Below, piece after piece: positions 12,174 to 24,830 of a stretch of DNA of 64,000 bases. Positions within the stretch are counted from its first letter, which is position 1; the number at the start of each line of letters is the position of its first letter. Position numbers and translations under genes: made by a program. The notes under the pieces are model-generated. The model was not told the DNA's origin. It saw only the letters and a program-made list of their open reading frames with translations, and did not search any database. The DNA is from Ehretia macrophylla (lineage: Eukaryota > Streptophyta > Magnoliopsida > Boraginales > Ehretiaceae): assembly GCA_037974665.1 (NCBI GenBank), contig CM075778.1:14559001-14623000 (forward strand), in the 5' to 3' direction.

Positions 12174-12705
12174 TGTAACACCCCGATCCCTCTCGAGACC
12201 GGAAGTTCTATCAATCAATCTAATCACAACCCAATTCCAAACCCGGACATAATTTTTAGGGAAAACGGACGGAGTCTCCCCTGTTTTCAGGCAAAAAGCA
12301 AACCTGCGACAGCATATAAGTGGACCAATATCGTGTCCAACCATTCAAAATCCCTCAAGGCCATCCGAGCCTTGGTTCTCAACAATTAAACACAACAAGT
12401 ATACATACATTTCCAAGTACCCAGACTATTCTACCTTATTCTTTAAACAATACAAACATGCATTGAAGTTAAGTTATACTAACTAAATACATAAACTAAC
12501 TTATCGTACCACTTTAATAATCTAGTTAAACTTAAATTACATTCCTTTTAACACTAAACACATACATTACATGAAAATATACATTTTTGCATCTTTGACA
12601 ACTCAAGCCATATAGCACGCAAGGCAACTCTTCAAGCACGATCTAACACATATCCACGAACTTTCTAGCTAACATGATATTTCCTGAAATGTGGTGGTGA
12701 GGAGT

Positions 12706-12728
12706 GAGTATACACAACACGTATACTC
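12706..12728 (-). other. Conserved LTR stem-loop
   Basis: GAGTATAC and GTATACTC form a perfect 8-bp stem around a 7-nt loop and are followed on the plus strand by AGTGAGGG. In RNA sense this is CCCTCACT then the stem, the same lead as in the other gypsy LTRs here but with a different stem sequence. Confidence 0.6.
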
Positions 12729-14172
12729 AGTGAGGGTTAGACAGATATCGAGGTGGAGAGAAATAAGATCGTGCAATGCAAATAAGACAGTTAAACCATA
12801 TATTCAATACGAACAACAATCAATATGAACAACAATACAATAAACAATTGAAGAAAGCATTAACACAACCATTCAAAGCTATACCACACTTTGAAGGTCA
12901 CGGTTCACTCATACGAGCAATGTACCATTCCACGAGTAATACATCAATCTCGAGCTTGATGTTGACGACGATGACAATAAGCGCGCAACCACCTTATAAC
13001 ATCCACTGGGTGTACTCCGGATGTACCCCGACACATCTACGACCCAAATCTCCCAGGGCGGCACCCCTAGCGAGAATGGGAATAGGACACGGAGCTAGAG
13101 CAAACCAACCCTGGCAGCCCGAGACTGCCCAGAGAGGCCCATCACTCACGCGCCTGACACTATGCAATGCAATACGAGATACAAGCAATAAACGAGCGAT
13201 AGCACGAAAGTGCAGATTTGTGGCGATAAACGAGATATCAAGCATTTACAATCAATAATAGCAATCAATTAACTTTTTAAGCATGATTATCATTAATATC
13301 AACAATAACATCAATCAAACAAGTAATAGCAGTTCAAACACGAAAACGACAAATATCACTGTTCAATCCCTAACTTTCAAAGGCAATTACGAGCAAACGA
13401 GCTACGGGATTAAGAAACCGATTTCACTACCTTCACCTACACACTACAAGGCACGTTTCTATATCACGAAACCTCACTTTCCCAACCGAAGCCTGAAAGT
13501 CCACCTACTACGTTTGAACTACAGCTATGTTAATCGGTCACTCAATCAATGCCACAACAGCGCCAAAAGTGCTTCCATGTCCTCAATAGCAAAACCCCCA
13601 ACTCAATTCGAGCACGGTCAACTCTTGGTCAAACGGCCCCTTTACGTTTCTTTGTCTAATTTCCAATTTTAACAAAGGTCGGTCCGTTTTTATTGCACAT
13701 TTTATCTTTCTATCACTAATGACACCTATCCAAATTAAGAAATCGCAATTCGGATCAAAATTCAAAATTTTAGGGTTTTACTATTCAAAATCACTATTCA
13801 TTATTCTTTCCCAATTTCAAATTTGCGTTTCTAGCCGTAAAAATCGCTAAATAACTAACAAGCAATGCTCTACGAACCCTAAGGAAGTTATTTCAAGCAA
13901 TACCAGGCATTATAACGCGATAAATATCAAATCTGAAAAATTGAATCAAAAATCAAATTCAAATAAAAATGCACAAAAACGTGAAAACCCTCACAGTGAT
14001 TGAAAACCAAGACCCGCAAGGACCCGAGCCACGATCCTCGTCCGATTCCACGCAAGATTTTGGCCTAAAAATGCAAAATCAATTTTTCTTTATTTCTCCT
14101 TTGAGTTTCGGCCAAGGGAGGGACTTGGGGGGAATTTGGCAAATTTTTTTTGACAATTTTGGCTTGTTTTTT

Positions 14173-14182
14173 GTTTTATAAG
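14173..14182 (-). promoter_or_regulatory. Probable LTR TATA box
   Basis: The minus strand reads CTTATAAAAC. The same sequence occurs at 18459-18468 in the other LTR. It is the best TATA match in this LTR; activity is not shown. Confidence 0.4.
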
Positions 14183-14914
14183 GTGACAAGGGCATTTTGG
14201 TCTTTTGCAAAATTAAGCTTAAGTTAAAAATGGTCAAATAAGCTTATTTGATTAACATTTAGTCTAATTCAAGTTAAAACAATGTAATTTTAATGAAAAC
14301 CAACTAAAACTAGCTAAATTAAACTAGAAACGCTATTCACGAAATCCTAGAAATATTCTTCTAATTTTCATTTTCAAAATGCTACGATCGAACGGTCAAT
14401 AAACGATCGCTAATCAAATGATAAGCTATAATATAAAACTATAATTTTTTGAAAAGTAGAATAGTAGAATAGTTTAAAATTCACTCCGGCTCGGAGTTAC
14501 TTTTCTCATTTAATTGAAAACCGAGTAATTTAATGCAAGAAAATTAAAACCGATTATTAAAATAATCAAAATAATCAATATTCATTTAAAAATAAATAAT
14601 TTAACTATTTCTAGAATATTTTAAAGAATATGAAATTAATGCTAAGATACGAATAAATAAGTTAATATAAACACATAATCAAATGCAATTAAACACTAAC
14701 ATTTAAGATGACACTTAATTAAATACAAGAAAGTAAATCCAATTTCTATAAATAATAAAAATAGGTAATAATCTTTTAATTAATCAATATAAAAATTATT
14801 GAATGCTTTTAAAAGAAATATCAAAATAGTGCAAAAATGGATGATTAACTAATTAAACACTTAATTAAATGCAGTCAAATGCTATTAAATGCATGCCGGG
14901 TTCGGGGTATCACA

Positions 14915-14927
14915 TCCTTCCCCTCTT
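14915..14927 (-). other. Polypurine tract
   Basis: The minus strand reads AAGAGGGGAAGGA directly before the 3' LTR. This is the site for plus-strand DNA priming and it fixes the orientation of the element. Confidence 0.75.
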
Positions 14928-16444
14928 AAAACAATTGTGTCCTCGCAATTCTTCTTCCAATAAATACCTCTGACCATTCTTCATTGGTTGCTGAGCAAGA
15001 CACTGAATAAGATACTCGTAGGAAAATCCCAAATAAAAATCCCAACCAAGAATGCCGAGAAAATGCCAACTAAAGACTGAAGCAGAGATACTGTAGATAA
15101 AATTAACATCACATATTAATGACAAGAAGAATGCCGAAGAAATACCCCACATACGAATCTCCAGTAGAAGTTCAACAAGTACCAAATAAGGAAGTCAAAG
15201 GATAGCCAGAGTAGATGCAACACATATAAGACCAACTCCAATACCTCATCACCATTTGCCGAGTACAAACTTTATACAACTTACCACCAAGAAAGCCCAA
15301 AGTATTCCACAGCATACCGTAAGCAATATGAGATAATAAGTCTGAACAAGATTCCAAGTGTAAGACTTCCAATAGTGCCAACAAGGAAAATACTAGTAGA
15401 ATGCCCACTAAGAATTCCAAAGAATACCGTAAGTAGTACTATACAATAAGTATGATATGAATTCCAAATAACAAACCTACTGAGGAACACTAAAGGAAAT
15501 ACCTGAAGCAATGCTCGAATAAGAAAGTAGCAAGAATTGCCCAATAAGTAAGTACTAGATAAATGACCACTAAGAATTCTATAAAATGCCATTGAAGAAT
15601 TTCCAATCAGGGATGCCAGTAGCACACCAATAAAGACCGAGACACATATACCATAGATAATACTGTGCAGTAAGTCCGATTGAAACCCTAATAGCCAAGT
15701 CTACCAAGAAGTGCCAACAGAAGTTCCAAAGAATACCCAATAAGAAAACCCAAGAATGCTCCAGAGAACAACCAAATAGAACCCCAAAAGAAAGCTACTC
15801 TTTCACAACTGTTAAGCACAGAGGAGGACCTTAGAGATTCGCCAATAACCGAGCTCCAAAAGACAAACATCAACTCCCAAATAAAGGCTAGTCAAATACT
15901 GCTCATTCCCGTCAATCCACATAACTTGGAGGGCCTGCTACCAACCACTTCTCTTCAGGGGGAGGAAGAAGTCTTTCTTACCATTCCAATAGGACATGTA
16001 TGAATGCCAAGATATCACATTTATACATATATGCCTTAATCTATTATGCAAGCATGTTTATAAAAGAGTTTATAAAAACAATTTAATCATCAAAGTCATT
16101 CAAACATGACAATAAATTCAAGCACAACATAATCAATTCAAATCACAGCACAACCAATTCAAGACATTCCAATACATACATTACAAGCAATAGTTCAAGC
16201 AAATAACAATTCACGAGGTCGATTCGATTCACAATGCCAATTCGATACACGAGTAGTCACTTCACTTCACGTAACACACATTTAGCACATAACACATAAC
16301 TATATCACATAGGTGCACACATTTAGGTCAAGACACACAATCTCACATACAGGCACACACTTTCAAGACACACTTAACAAGCACACATTCAAGGATCACT
16401 ACCCACCAGACCGAGGACCCTGTCCCGGCTTATGAGATAAACAA
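14928..16444 (-). repeat. Non-coding internal region of degenerate repeats
   Basis: About 14990-15900 is built of diverged recurring pieces, for example AAGAATTCCAAAGAATACC, ACCGTAAG..., GACTGAAGCAGAGATACTGTAGATAA against GACCGAGACACATATACCATAGATAA. Minus-strand frames at 15281-15625 and 15172-15420 are hydrophobic and echo a phenylalanine/leucine-rich repeat with ILSGH, but they overlap in different frames and look like by-products of the DNA repeat. From about 16260 to 16390 there are CACATA-type repeats like those at 23190-23610. No retroviral domain is present. Confidence 0.6.
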
Positions 16445-16456
16445 GCTCTGATACAA
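16445..16456 (-). other. Primer-binding site, one mismatch
   Basis: The minus strand reads TTGTATCAGAGC, against the canonical TGGTATCAGAGC of initiator tRNA-Met. It lies two bases from the 5' LTR. Confidence 0.7.
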
Positions 16457-16458
16457 CC

Positions 16459-19192
16459 TGTAACACCCCGATCCCTCTCGAGACCGAAAGTTCTATCAAT
16501 CAATCTAATCGCAACCCAATTCCAAACCCGGGCATAATTTTTAGGGAAAACGGACGGAGTCTCCCCTGTTTCTAGGCAAAAAGCAAACCTGCGACGGTAT
16601 ATAAGTGGACCAATACCGTGTCCAACCATTCAAAATCCCTCAAGGCCATCCGAGCCTTGGTTCTCAACAATTAAACACAACAAGTATACATACATTTCCA
16701 AGTACCCAGACTATTCTACCTCATTCTTTAAACAATACAAACATGCATTGAAGTTAAGCTATACTAACTAAATACATAAACTAACTTATCATACCACTTT
16801 AATAATCTAGTTAAACTTAAATTACATTCCTTTTAACACTAAACACATACATTACATGAAAATATACATTTTTGCATCTTTGACAACTCAAGCCGTATAG
16901 CACGCAAGGCAACTCTTCAAGCACGATCTAACACATATCCACGAACTTTCCAGCTAACATGATATTTCCTGAAATGTGGTGGTGAGGAGTGAGTATACAC
17001 AACACGTATACTCAGTGAGGGTGAGACATATATCGAGGTGGAGAGAAAGAAGATCGTGCAATGCAAATAAGACAGTTAAACCATATATTCAATACGAACA
17101 ACAATCAATATGAACAACAATACAATAAACAATTGAAGAAAGCATTAACACAATCATTCAAAGCTATACCACACTTTGAAGGTCACGGTTCACTCATACG
17201 AGCAATGTACCATTCTACGAGCAATACATCAATCTCGAGCTTGATGTTGACAACGATGACAATAAGCGCGCAACCACCTTATAACATCCACTGGGTGTAC
17301 TCCGGATGTACCCTGACATATCTATGACCCAAATCTCCTAGGGCGGCACCCCTAGCGAGAATGGGAATAGGACACGAAGCTAGAGCAAACCAACCCTGGC
17401 AACCTGAGACTGCCAAGAGAGGCCCATCACTCACACTCCTGACACTATGCAATGCAATAAGAGATACAAGCAATAAACGAGCGATAGCACGAAAGTGCAG
17501 ATTTGTGGCGATAAACGAGATATCAAGCATTTACAATCAATAATAGCAATCAATTAACTTTTCAAGCATGATTATCATTAATATCAACAATAACATCAAT
17601 CAAACAAGTAATAACAGTTCAAACACGAAAACGACAAATATCACTATTCAATCCCAAACTTCCAAAGGCAATTACGAGCAAACGAGCTACGGGATTAAGA
17701 AACCGATTTCACTACCTTCACCTACACACTACACGGCACGTTTCTATATCACGAAACCTCACTTTCCCAACTGAAGTCCAAAAGTCCACCTACTACGTTT
17801 GAACTACAGCTATGTTAACTGGTCACTCAATCAACGCCACAACAGCGTTAAAAGTGCTTCCATGCCCTCAATAGCAAAACCCCCAACTCAATTCAAGCAT
17901 GATCAACTCTTGGTCAAACGGCCCATTTACGTTTCTTTGTCTAATTTCTAATTTTAACAAAGGCCGGTTCGTTTTTATTGCACATTTTATCTTTTTATCA
18001 CTAATGACACCTATCCAAATCAAGAAATTACAATTCGGATCAAAATCCAAAATTCTAGGGTTTTACTATTCAAAATCATTATTCATTATTCTTCCCCAAT
18101 TTCAAATTTGCGCTTCTAGTTGTAAAAATCGCTAAATAACTAACAAGCAATGCTCTACAAACCCTAAGGAAGTTATTTCAAGCAATAACAGGCATTATAA
18201 CGCGATAAATATCAAATCTGAAAAATTGAATCAAAAATCAAATTCAAATAAAAATGCACAAAAACATGAAAACCCTCACAGTGATTGAAGACCAAGACCC
18301 GCAAGGACCCGAGCCACGATCCTCATCTGATTCTATGCAAGATTTTGGCCTAAAAATGCAAAATCAATTTTTCTTTATTTTTCCTTTGAGTTTCGGCCAA
18401 GGAGGGGACTTGGGGGGAATTTGGCAATTTGTTTTTTGACAATTTTGGCTTGTTTTTTGTTTTATAAGGTGACAAGGGCATTTTGGTCTTTTGCAAAATC
18501 AAGCTTAAGTTAAAAAGGTCAAATAAGCTTATTTAATTAGCATTTAGTCTAATTCAAGTTAAAACAATGCAATTTTAATGAAAACCAACTAAAACTAGCT
18601 AAATTAAACTAGAAACGCTATTCACGAAATTCGAGAAATATTCTTCTAACTTTCATTTTCGAAATGCTACAATCGAACGATCAATAAACGATCACTAATC
18701 AAATGATGAGTTATAATATAAAACTATAATTTTTTTTGAAAAGTAGAATAGTAGAATAGTTTAAAATTCACTTCGGCTCGGAGTTACTTTTCTCATTTAA
18801 TTGAAAACCGAGTAATTTAATGCAAGAAAATTAAAACCGATTATTAAAATAATCAATATTCATTTAAAAATAAATAATTTAACTATTTCTAGAATATTTT
18901 AAAGAATATGAAATTAATGCTAAGATACGAATAAACAAGTTAATATAAACACGTAATCAAATGCAATTAAACACTAACATTTAAGATGACACTTAATTAA
19001 ATACAAGAAAGTAAATCAAATTTCTATAAATAATAAAAATAGGTAATAATCTTTTAATTAATCAATATAAAAGTTATTGAATGCTTTTAAAAGAAATATC
19101 AAAATAGTGCAAAAATGGATGATTAACTAATTAAACACTTAATTAAATGCAGTCAAATGCTATTAAATGCATGCCGGGTTCGGGGTATCACA
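16459..19192 (-). repeat. 5' LTR of the LARD-like element
   Basis: It is nearly identical to 12174-14914. It carries the same hairpin (16991-17013), the same box (17291-17340) and the same TATA-like site (18459-18468). As the 5' LTR it would drive the element's RNA leftwards. Confidence 0.85.
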
Positions 19193-19197
19193 TGAAC
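19193..19197. other. Target-site duplication TGAAC, right copy
   Basis: Identical to 12169-12173 and directly abutting the LTR end ...ATCACA. Confidence 0.85.
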
Positions 19198-20717
19198 TTT
19201 GTAGTGAGACATGTGATGTATTATCTACAAAGGGGCTTGTAAAAGAAGATGAAGACTTTCAAGGAGTTGATGGCCTTCGGACTATTGAAGAAATCAAGTA
19301 GCCGAGACCTTTGAAGACATGTGATGTGTTTTCTTTGGTTATTGTTGCTTTTTCAATACGCTTGAGTTAATCAAGACTAAGTCCATAATCTACCGTTTGT
19401 ATGATTCTTGCATATATATGTTTGCTTATAAATGAACTAATGTGCAAAGTGAGGCCTAAATAAGACCAAAATCTTCCTATGTGCAATTTAATATTAGATT
19501 GTAAAGCGATAAAGTGTTCATCATTTTCCTCCACTATTCTAGGTCTATATGTGCTTGATTGGGTATGTCTTTGGCTAACCCAAAGGTATGAAGGCATATT
19601 CTATTATAAGTATTATGTACATCTAGCAAGCATAGTGATGTGGTGCAGACAATATCACGTGGTCAATAATGACTAATGCTGAGGTTATGGGGTTCAAATT
19701 GTTGCATACACTGTGATGGTAGGTGTAATCTAACTAAATCATTGGGCCAATAATATACTAAAGTTTAAGGGCAAAATGACCATATCCTATATAGAGATAT
19801 AAATAACAATAGTTGTTAACTCTTGATATATGTATTTCAAGAATGCACCAAAGCTAAGGAATATTCATATAAAGAGAACTTGATCACCTACTAATGAATC
19901 TTTAATTCGATTCACGTTTCTCATTTAGGGAGTGTAGGATTCGATAAAATTAATGGGATGTACCATTTAATTAAAGGCCAGATTGAATGTTTTCAACAAG
20001 TTAACATCAACTAGCGATCTTATTTTCTGGATGTATATGGCTACAAGTATGAACCCAATTTTTCGTTTTGATTACTAGACTTTATATCGTATAATTGGAC
20101 CAAACTTTAATGATTGAAGTTGTTGTCTAAGAATGGTTCTTAAAACCTTAATCATGTCTTAAATTTGTATGCTCTTCCATTTTCTTCATGATAATGCATC
20201 AAAAAGGAAAAGTTATAATACTTATGTTTGATAAGTAAAACATGTCTAATATGCTAAAGAGTTGTATTCTTTCATCGTTTGCATAAACGTATGCAAGATG
20301 TAAAATAACATGATTCTAAACTTACAAGAGTTGTGTGGTAAGCATATTTTATAGCATGATATGAGATATTAATAGAAATCTTTCATATGTTTGTATTTCA
20401 TATTTGATTAGTGTAACGCAAAGAAGAAAGACAAAAAAAATATGATTTTTATTAGCCAGTGGGAACATATATAAAAAGATAGTTAAGGATTGTATTGGTA
20501 TGTGTAAAGTGTTTTCATGGCCAACAGATCGGGCATTGAAAGAGAATTTATTTGGTGTATCTTCTTAGCTTGAATATCAAGGCCATGAAGTTACAATGGA
20601 TGGTAAATCTTCTTTGTTTGTCATTGGTACCACTTTATGGTTTAGATTATGGTGTAACATATTTGTAAGTGCTCCTGGACATAATCTTAATCACAGTAGT
20701 GCACTTTGCAAGCGTGG
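19198..20717 (+). repeat. Copia leader/internal remnant, continuation of 11210-12168
   Basis: The sequence resumes the copia remnant after the inserted element. About 19200-19490 pairs with the minus-strand copy at 6540-6900 in the same order. The rest to 20717 is AT-rich and has no recognisable domain; frames of 65-76 codons near 19367-19676 overlap on both strands and have no clear meaning. Confidence 0.4.
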
Positions 20718-23112
20718 TGGAATACCCCGATCCCTCACGAGACTGGAGCCCCGATCCTAAAACCCCAAGGCACGAAAAACGAGGAAAAATGGACAGAGTT
20801 TTCCCTGTTTCTAGACCTAACCAACCTGCACACAAAAGAATCATCACACAAGAAACATTGTATATATCCATGATTCAGTCCATTCTAGTTCATTTCTAGT
20901 TCATTTAGTAGTTCCAGTATTTCTCTTAGCAAAATAGACTATAGAGTTCTAGTTAGGTTACAACTAACTAAAGCATTTACTAAGTTATTACATGCCGAAA
21001 TACTAGGTGAACCTTCACTTGGTTACATTCCTTACAACCAACCAACAAATATATACAAGGCACGCAGGCCTCAAAAAAATACATAAATATTCATATGTTT
21101 TACAAAGAACATCCACCTAAAGTCAGCACAAGCACTTGGGGAGATTCCCGAGCCTCCTCCTCCACAGCCTGGGGAGTAACTGAACCTGTTTCACCTGAAA
21201 TGGTTAGAAAGAGGGGAGTGAGCAAACATTGTTGCTCAGTGAGGGAGGGACACATATATCCGAGGAGTTTTGAAAATCTTTCGTGCAATGCAAATAAGTC
21301 TTAGAATCACTAATAAGACAAAATACTAAATCAATATGATAAAGCTAAAAGCCCATTTTAGAAAACTATAACTAGGCAACAAGCTATATACAAGCAATAG
21401 AAGATAACAATACAATCAACTAACATCACAAATTTAATAACACTTAAGCAAGAATACAATCATATGTAACTCTCCAAGGACTTAGGGCCCAAGCGAGAGT
21501 TACTCAAAAGGATCCAAGGTTGACCTCGAGCACAAACCATGAACCACGAGCTACGATCCACGAACTCAATAAGATGATAATCAATAAATCGGCATCCCTA
21601 TACACCAACGGGGGTACTCCGGATGTAACACCCCGTTAATCCTATGATCCAACTCTCCCATGGCGTTATCACTAGCGAGACAGGGACTGGGTACCATGGT
21701 AGCCGATGTATACCGGCAAGTCTGAAGCCACCCGGCTTCCCCGACACTACCATGCCCAAATGGTTGTGCAACCACAATAGCGATAGAAGCAAGAATAAGA
21801 TAGCAAGATATGTACGAGATACTAGAGGTGGTTCCTACGGGTTTAAGAGCTGGCCCAAGGCACTTTGCCCCGCATAGCACTTAGTTCTCGCACATATAAA
21901 TGCTTAAACACAAAGAACACAATATAGCACTTAAGCATGTAGCACATAATCACGTAGCAATATAAATAAGCATGAAATGCCATGTAAGTGAGGAGTGACA
22001 AAGTAGGCCACTACCTCATGCGAATGCACACGATTATGCTATAAATACTCCAACAAGCTTTATTTAAAGTAAAGTTAAGTAATATGATATGACATTTTTC
22101 TTTGTCCCCATGCATAATACATTATAACAATTGAACAAGCAATAATGTAAACAACTACTCTTCATATAGAAAAATTATCAGAAGAATGATCTAGTCATAA
22201 TGAGATTAAAAACCGATGCTTCATTGGCCATGTGGAACATGGATTAGCATTACGTCATTCTTACAAGTAATCCCCCATCCAAGATATAAATAACTTTTAT
22301 AGCATTAAGTTAAGTACAACAATATCAAAATCAACTAGTTACTCTCACAACAATTGAGATTAATTCCAAGGCTCATATACAAGTAGCTTACTAACACTTA
22401 AGCTACACAACTCACCACTTAACTACACCAACTTTATATAGGCACTTTACGACACCAATAAACATTAAGAAGCCTCACTTTAACCTACAACTAATGCTTA
22501 ATCCCAAAAAGTCCATTTGTCCATTAACACTACAACACCCTAACCCGTTCACTAAAATGACGCCATAAATACACCGTAATCACTAACTAACACAATTAAC
22601 ATCTACCAAGACACCCAAACACACCCGGTCAACAAAACACACATAATGCCCCTTTATGTTCATTCCAACATCTCTAGGTTTTAGTCAATATCTATCTACT
22701 TTAAGCTTTAATCTAGACTCTATAACAATTATGACACTAGTTTAAGCATTAGAAACAAGTAGATAGCCTTTAAATACCAATTATGCCTAAAAGTCACTAT
22801 TTACCTCCTTCTAAACCAACTCATTTTCAAGTTCTACCTGCACTCAAGCTATTCTAGTCACTAAACAAGGTATTAGAACACTTATGGCACCACCTTGGAG
22901 CATCAAATCAAGTAATTAACCCATGAACCACATTCTACCTATAAAAGTACTACTCATCTTCTTCAACATCTAACATCTTTTTCAACTATGGTTATCATGG
23001 CATTCAAGGCTAGATTACAAACATATACAACTAGAAAACATTAATAAACACATCAACCATCCATTTAAACATCATATATCAACTAGGCAATTATTTATAT
23101 AAACATATATAC
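20718..23112 (-). repeat. Ty3/gypsy LTR, minus strand
   Basis: It starts TGGAATACCCCGATCCCTC, related to TGTAACACCCCGATCCCTC of the LARD-like LTRs, and shares the later AAACGGACGGAGT-like block. The hairpin GAGCAA/TTGCTC is at 21220-21237 and the ATCCGGAGTAC box at 21611-21660. No primer site lies to its left. The right limit is uncertain and is placed where an unrelated LTR-end motif (TGTCACGCCCCAAC, 23113) begins. Confidence 0.5.
21220..21237 (-). other. Conserved LTR stem-loop
   Basis: GAGCAA pairs with TTGCTC and is followed by AGTGAGGG, which is CCCTCACT in RNA sense. The loop is six bases. Confidence 0.5.
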
Positions 23113-23687
23113 TGTCACGCCCCAACAAGTACAACATAATGCATGATTATCATACAATACAGCATTATCACGTAACGCACAATTTAACACATAGGAAGCC
23201 AATATCACGTAAACAGGTTATATCACGTAAGCAAGTTATAAACAATTAAAGTCACATAAGCAATAAACTGCACATAAGGAAAGTTGATCACGTAACTCAC
23301 ATTAGTCACTTAAAGTACATTGAGCACCTCAAGCACGTTGTTTCACATAAGCAAATTATAAACAATTAAAACCACATAAACAACTAACTTCACACAAGAC
23401 ATTTCAATCACATAAGACACATTTGTCACATAATACACATTAACCACATAATGCACATTGGCTGCATGCAACACATTGGGTACATAAGGCACATTGTCAC
23501 ATAAAACATATCGACCCCATTAGTTCACTTAACACATAAGACATATTGATCACATAGAAAGTTAGTCACATAAACAAGTTAATGACATAAACATATTAAC
23601 ATGTAGTTCACTTTACACTTAGTACATACATTCATGTTAAGACCTCTACCCAAATTCCGAGGGTACCCCGGCTTACAAGCAAATCAT
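23113..23687 (-). repeat. Element leader with degenerate minisatellite
   Basis: About 23190-23610 consists of recurring 18-25-bp units with the core TCACATAAG(A/C)ACATT. It lies just downstream, in sense, of the primer site at 23688-23699, so it is the untranslated leader of the minus-strand element whose 5' LTR is 23705-26006. Gag is missing. The left edge carries TGTCACGCCCCAAC, an LTR-end motif without an attached LTR body. Confidence 0.5.
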
Positions 23688-23699
23688 GCTCTGATACCA
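23688..23699 (-). other. Primer-binding site (tRNA-iMet)
   Basis: The minus strand reads TGGTATCAGAGC exactly, a few bases from the LTR that begins at 23705. Confidence 0.75.
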
Positions 23700-24211
23700 T
23701 TTAAGGTCACACCCCAACTCGACCCCACTTATGATCAGTCAGGATGTGGTGAAATTTTGGTAATATAACGTATGTAATATGGACAACAGAACTCTAAACC
23801 AGCTCTTTATAAACACCTCACAACCAACCACAACTTCAACAATAAACAACACATTCAACCACTTCATAAACCATCCAAACAACATTCCAACAAAAAGACA
23901 TATGCCTCCGTCTCAACAACATACATCAAGCTATACCATACATATGCAAAATAGATAATAAAGCTACTCTAGCAACCTATCCATATTCCAAAAGAAAGAC
24001 TACTAAACTAACATTATACAACCCACTAACTTTTAAGGTAAGTGATACATTACAAACTTCAAAGCTTAATACAATACAACGGAACAAAGGTTTAAAATAA
24101 TATATGATACATCTAAGCAAGCATTCAAGCCTCGAGCTTGTCCACATTATCTGACAGTACATATTCCACCTGCCCTAAATCTGGAACACCTGAAAGGACA
24201 ACAAAGAGGGT

Positions 24212-24233
24212 GAGCTTATATATAACAAAGCTC
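24212..24233 (-). other. Conserved LTR stem-loop
   Basis: GAGCTT and AAGCTC form a 6-bp stem beside AGCGAGGG, which is CCCTCGCT in RNA sense. Confidence 0.5.
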
Positions 24234-24805
24234 AGCGAGGGTTCAATAGGAAATTTTGAAACACTTTCTTTTACCCTTTGGAAAACGCCCTAGGAACATT
24301 GAATACACAACAAGCATCAACAACAATACAAATATAACAATAAAAGTTACCAAACAATAAGGATAATATACACTTGTTCTGTTGAAGTCGTTCTCCCCGT
24401 GCACTAGATGCATTTCGGAAATACATCAACCTAGAGCCACACCCTCCCGTATACGCCCGTCAAGTTTATCCAGTTGCCCTGGACTAAACGACCCAACACC
24501 CCGGCCAAACATTTTCCACACGGGTGAGGGAGATGGACCATATACAACCCAATACCGCGGGCTAAACACTTTTCACACAGGTGGGAAAATAGGACCAAAA
24601 TTAAACAACACTCTGAGAGGACAACAAAATAGGTTGTCTCCCGGCACCACAACATTCAACAATCAATTTAACAACACTCCATCAATCAACGACTAAACAA
24701 TTCTAAACACTTAAGTTAGATGACAAAGTAGGCCACCCGAACTCAACATGCACTTCAACACACGATCAAACCCGAGCTGACTTAACATCAACTCACATTA
24801 CAATA

Positions 24806-24830
24806 CCCCTCCCCCCTCCCTCCCCCCCCC
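24806..24830 (-). other. G-quadruplex-forming tract
   Basis: The plus strand is a near-pure C tract broken by three T residues. The minus (sense) strand therefore has four G runs of 4, 6, 3 and 9 separated by single A residues, an ideal intramolecular G-quadruplex pattern inside the LTR RNA. Confidence 0.6.

Larger units (their letters stand above)
12174..14914 (-). repeat. 3' LTR of the LARD-like element
   Basis: It runs from TGTAACACCCCG to CGGGGTATCACA on the plus strand. In sense order it holds a TATA-like CTTATAAAAC (14173-14182), the ATCCGGAGTAC box (13008-13054) and the perfect 8-bp hairpin at 12706-12728. Frames inside (12776-13258 and its antisense shadow) are repeated in the other LTR and have no known homologue that I recognise. 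Confidence 0.85.
12174..19192 (-). mobile_element. Complete non-autonomous LTR retrotransposon (LARD-like), 7.0 kb
   Basis: Two LTRs of about 2.7 kb (12174-14914 and 16459-19192) flank a 1.5-kb internal region. The ends are TG...CA and the element has a perfect 5-bp duplication. A polypurine tract adjoins the left LTR and a tRNA-iMet primer site the right one, so the sense strand is minus. No gag, protease, RT or integrase can be read in any frame. The tract AAGAGGGGAAGGA, preceded by GAATTGCGAGGA, resembles the 3' end of chromoviral pol, so a chromovirus may mobilise it. In the first 190 aligned bases the LTRs differ at about eight places, mostly transitions, so the insertion is moderately young. 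Confidence 0.85.

Noticed and set aside
12776-13258. 160-codon frame on the plus strand
   Set aside because: It lies antisense inside an LTR, overlaps a minus frame, and is broken in the other LTR copy (17061-17327, 17361-17543).
15281-15625. Hydrophobic 114-codon minus-strand frame as a membrane protein
   Set aside because: It coincides with a degenerate DNA repeat, overlaps a second frame in another phase, and has no start context or domain. It reads as repeat sequence.
23113-23126. LTR terminus TGTCACGCCCCAAC as the start of a full LTR
   Set aside because: The sequence to its right is leader minisatellite, not an LTR body, and no second end or duplication was found.
23190-23610. CRISPR-like regular repeats
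   Set aside because: The units are degenerate, differ in spacing and lie in a plant retrotransposon leader. This is a minisatellite.
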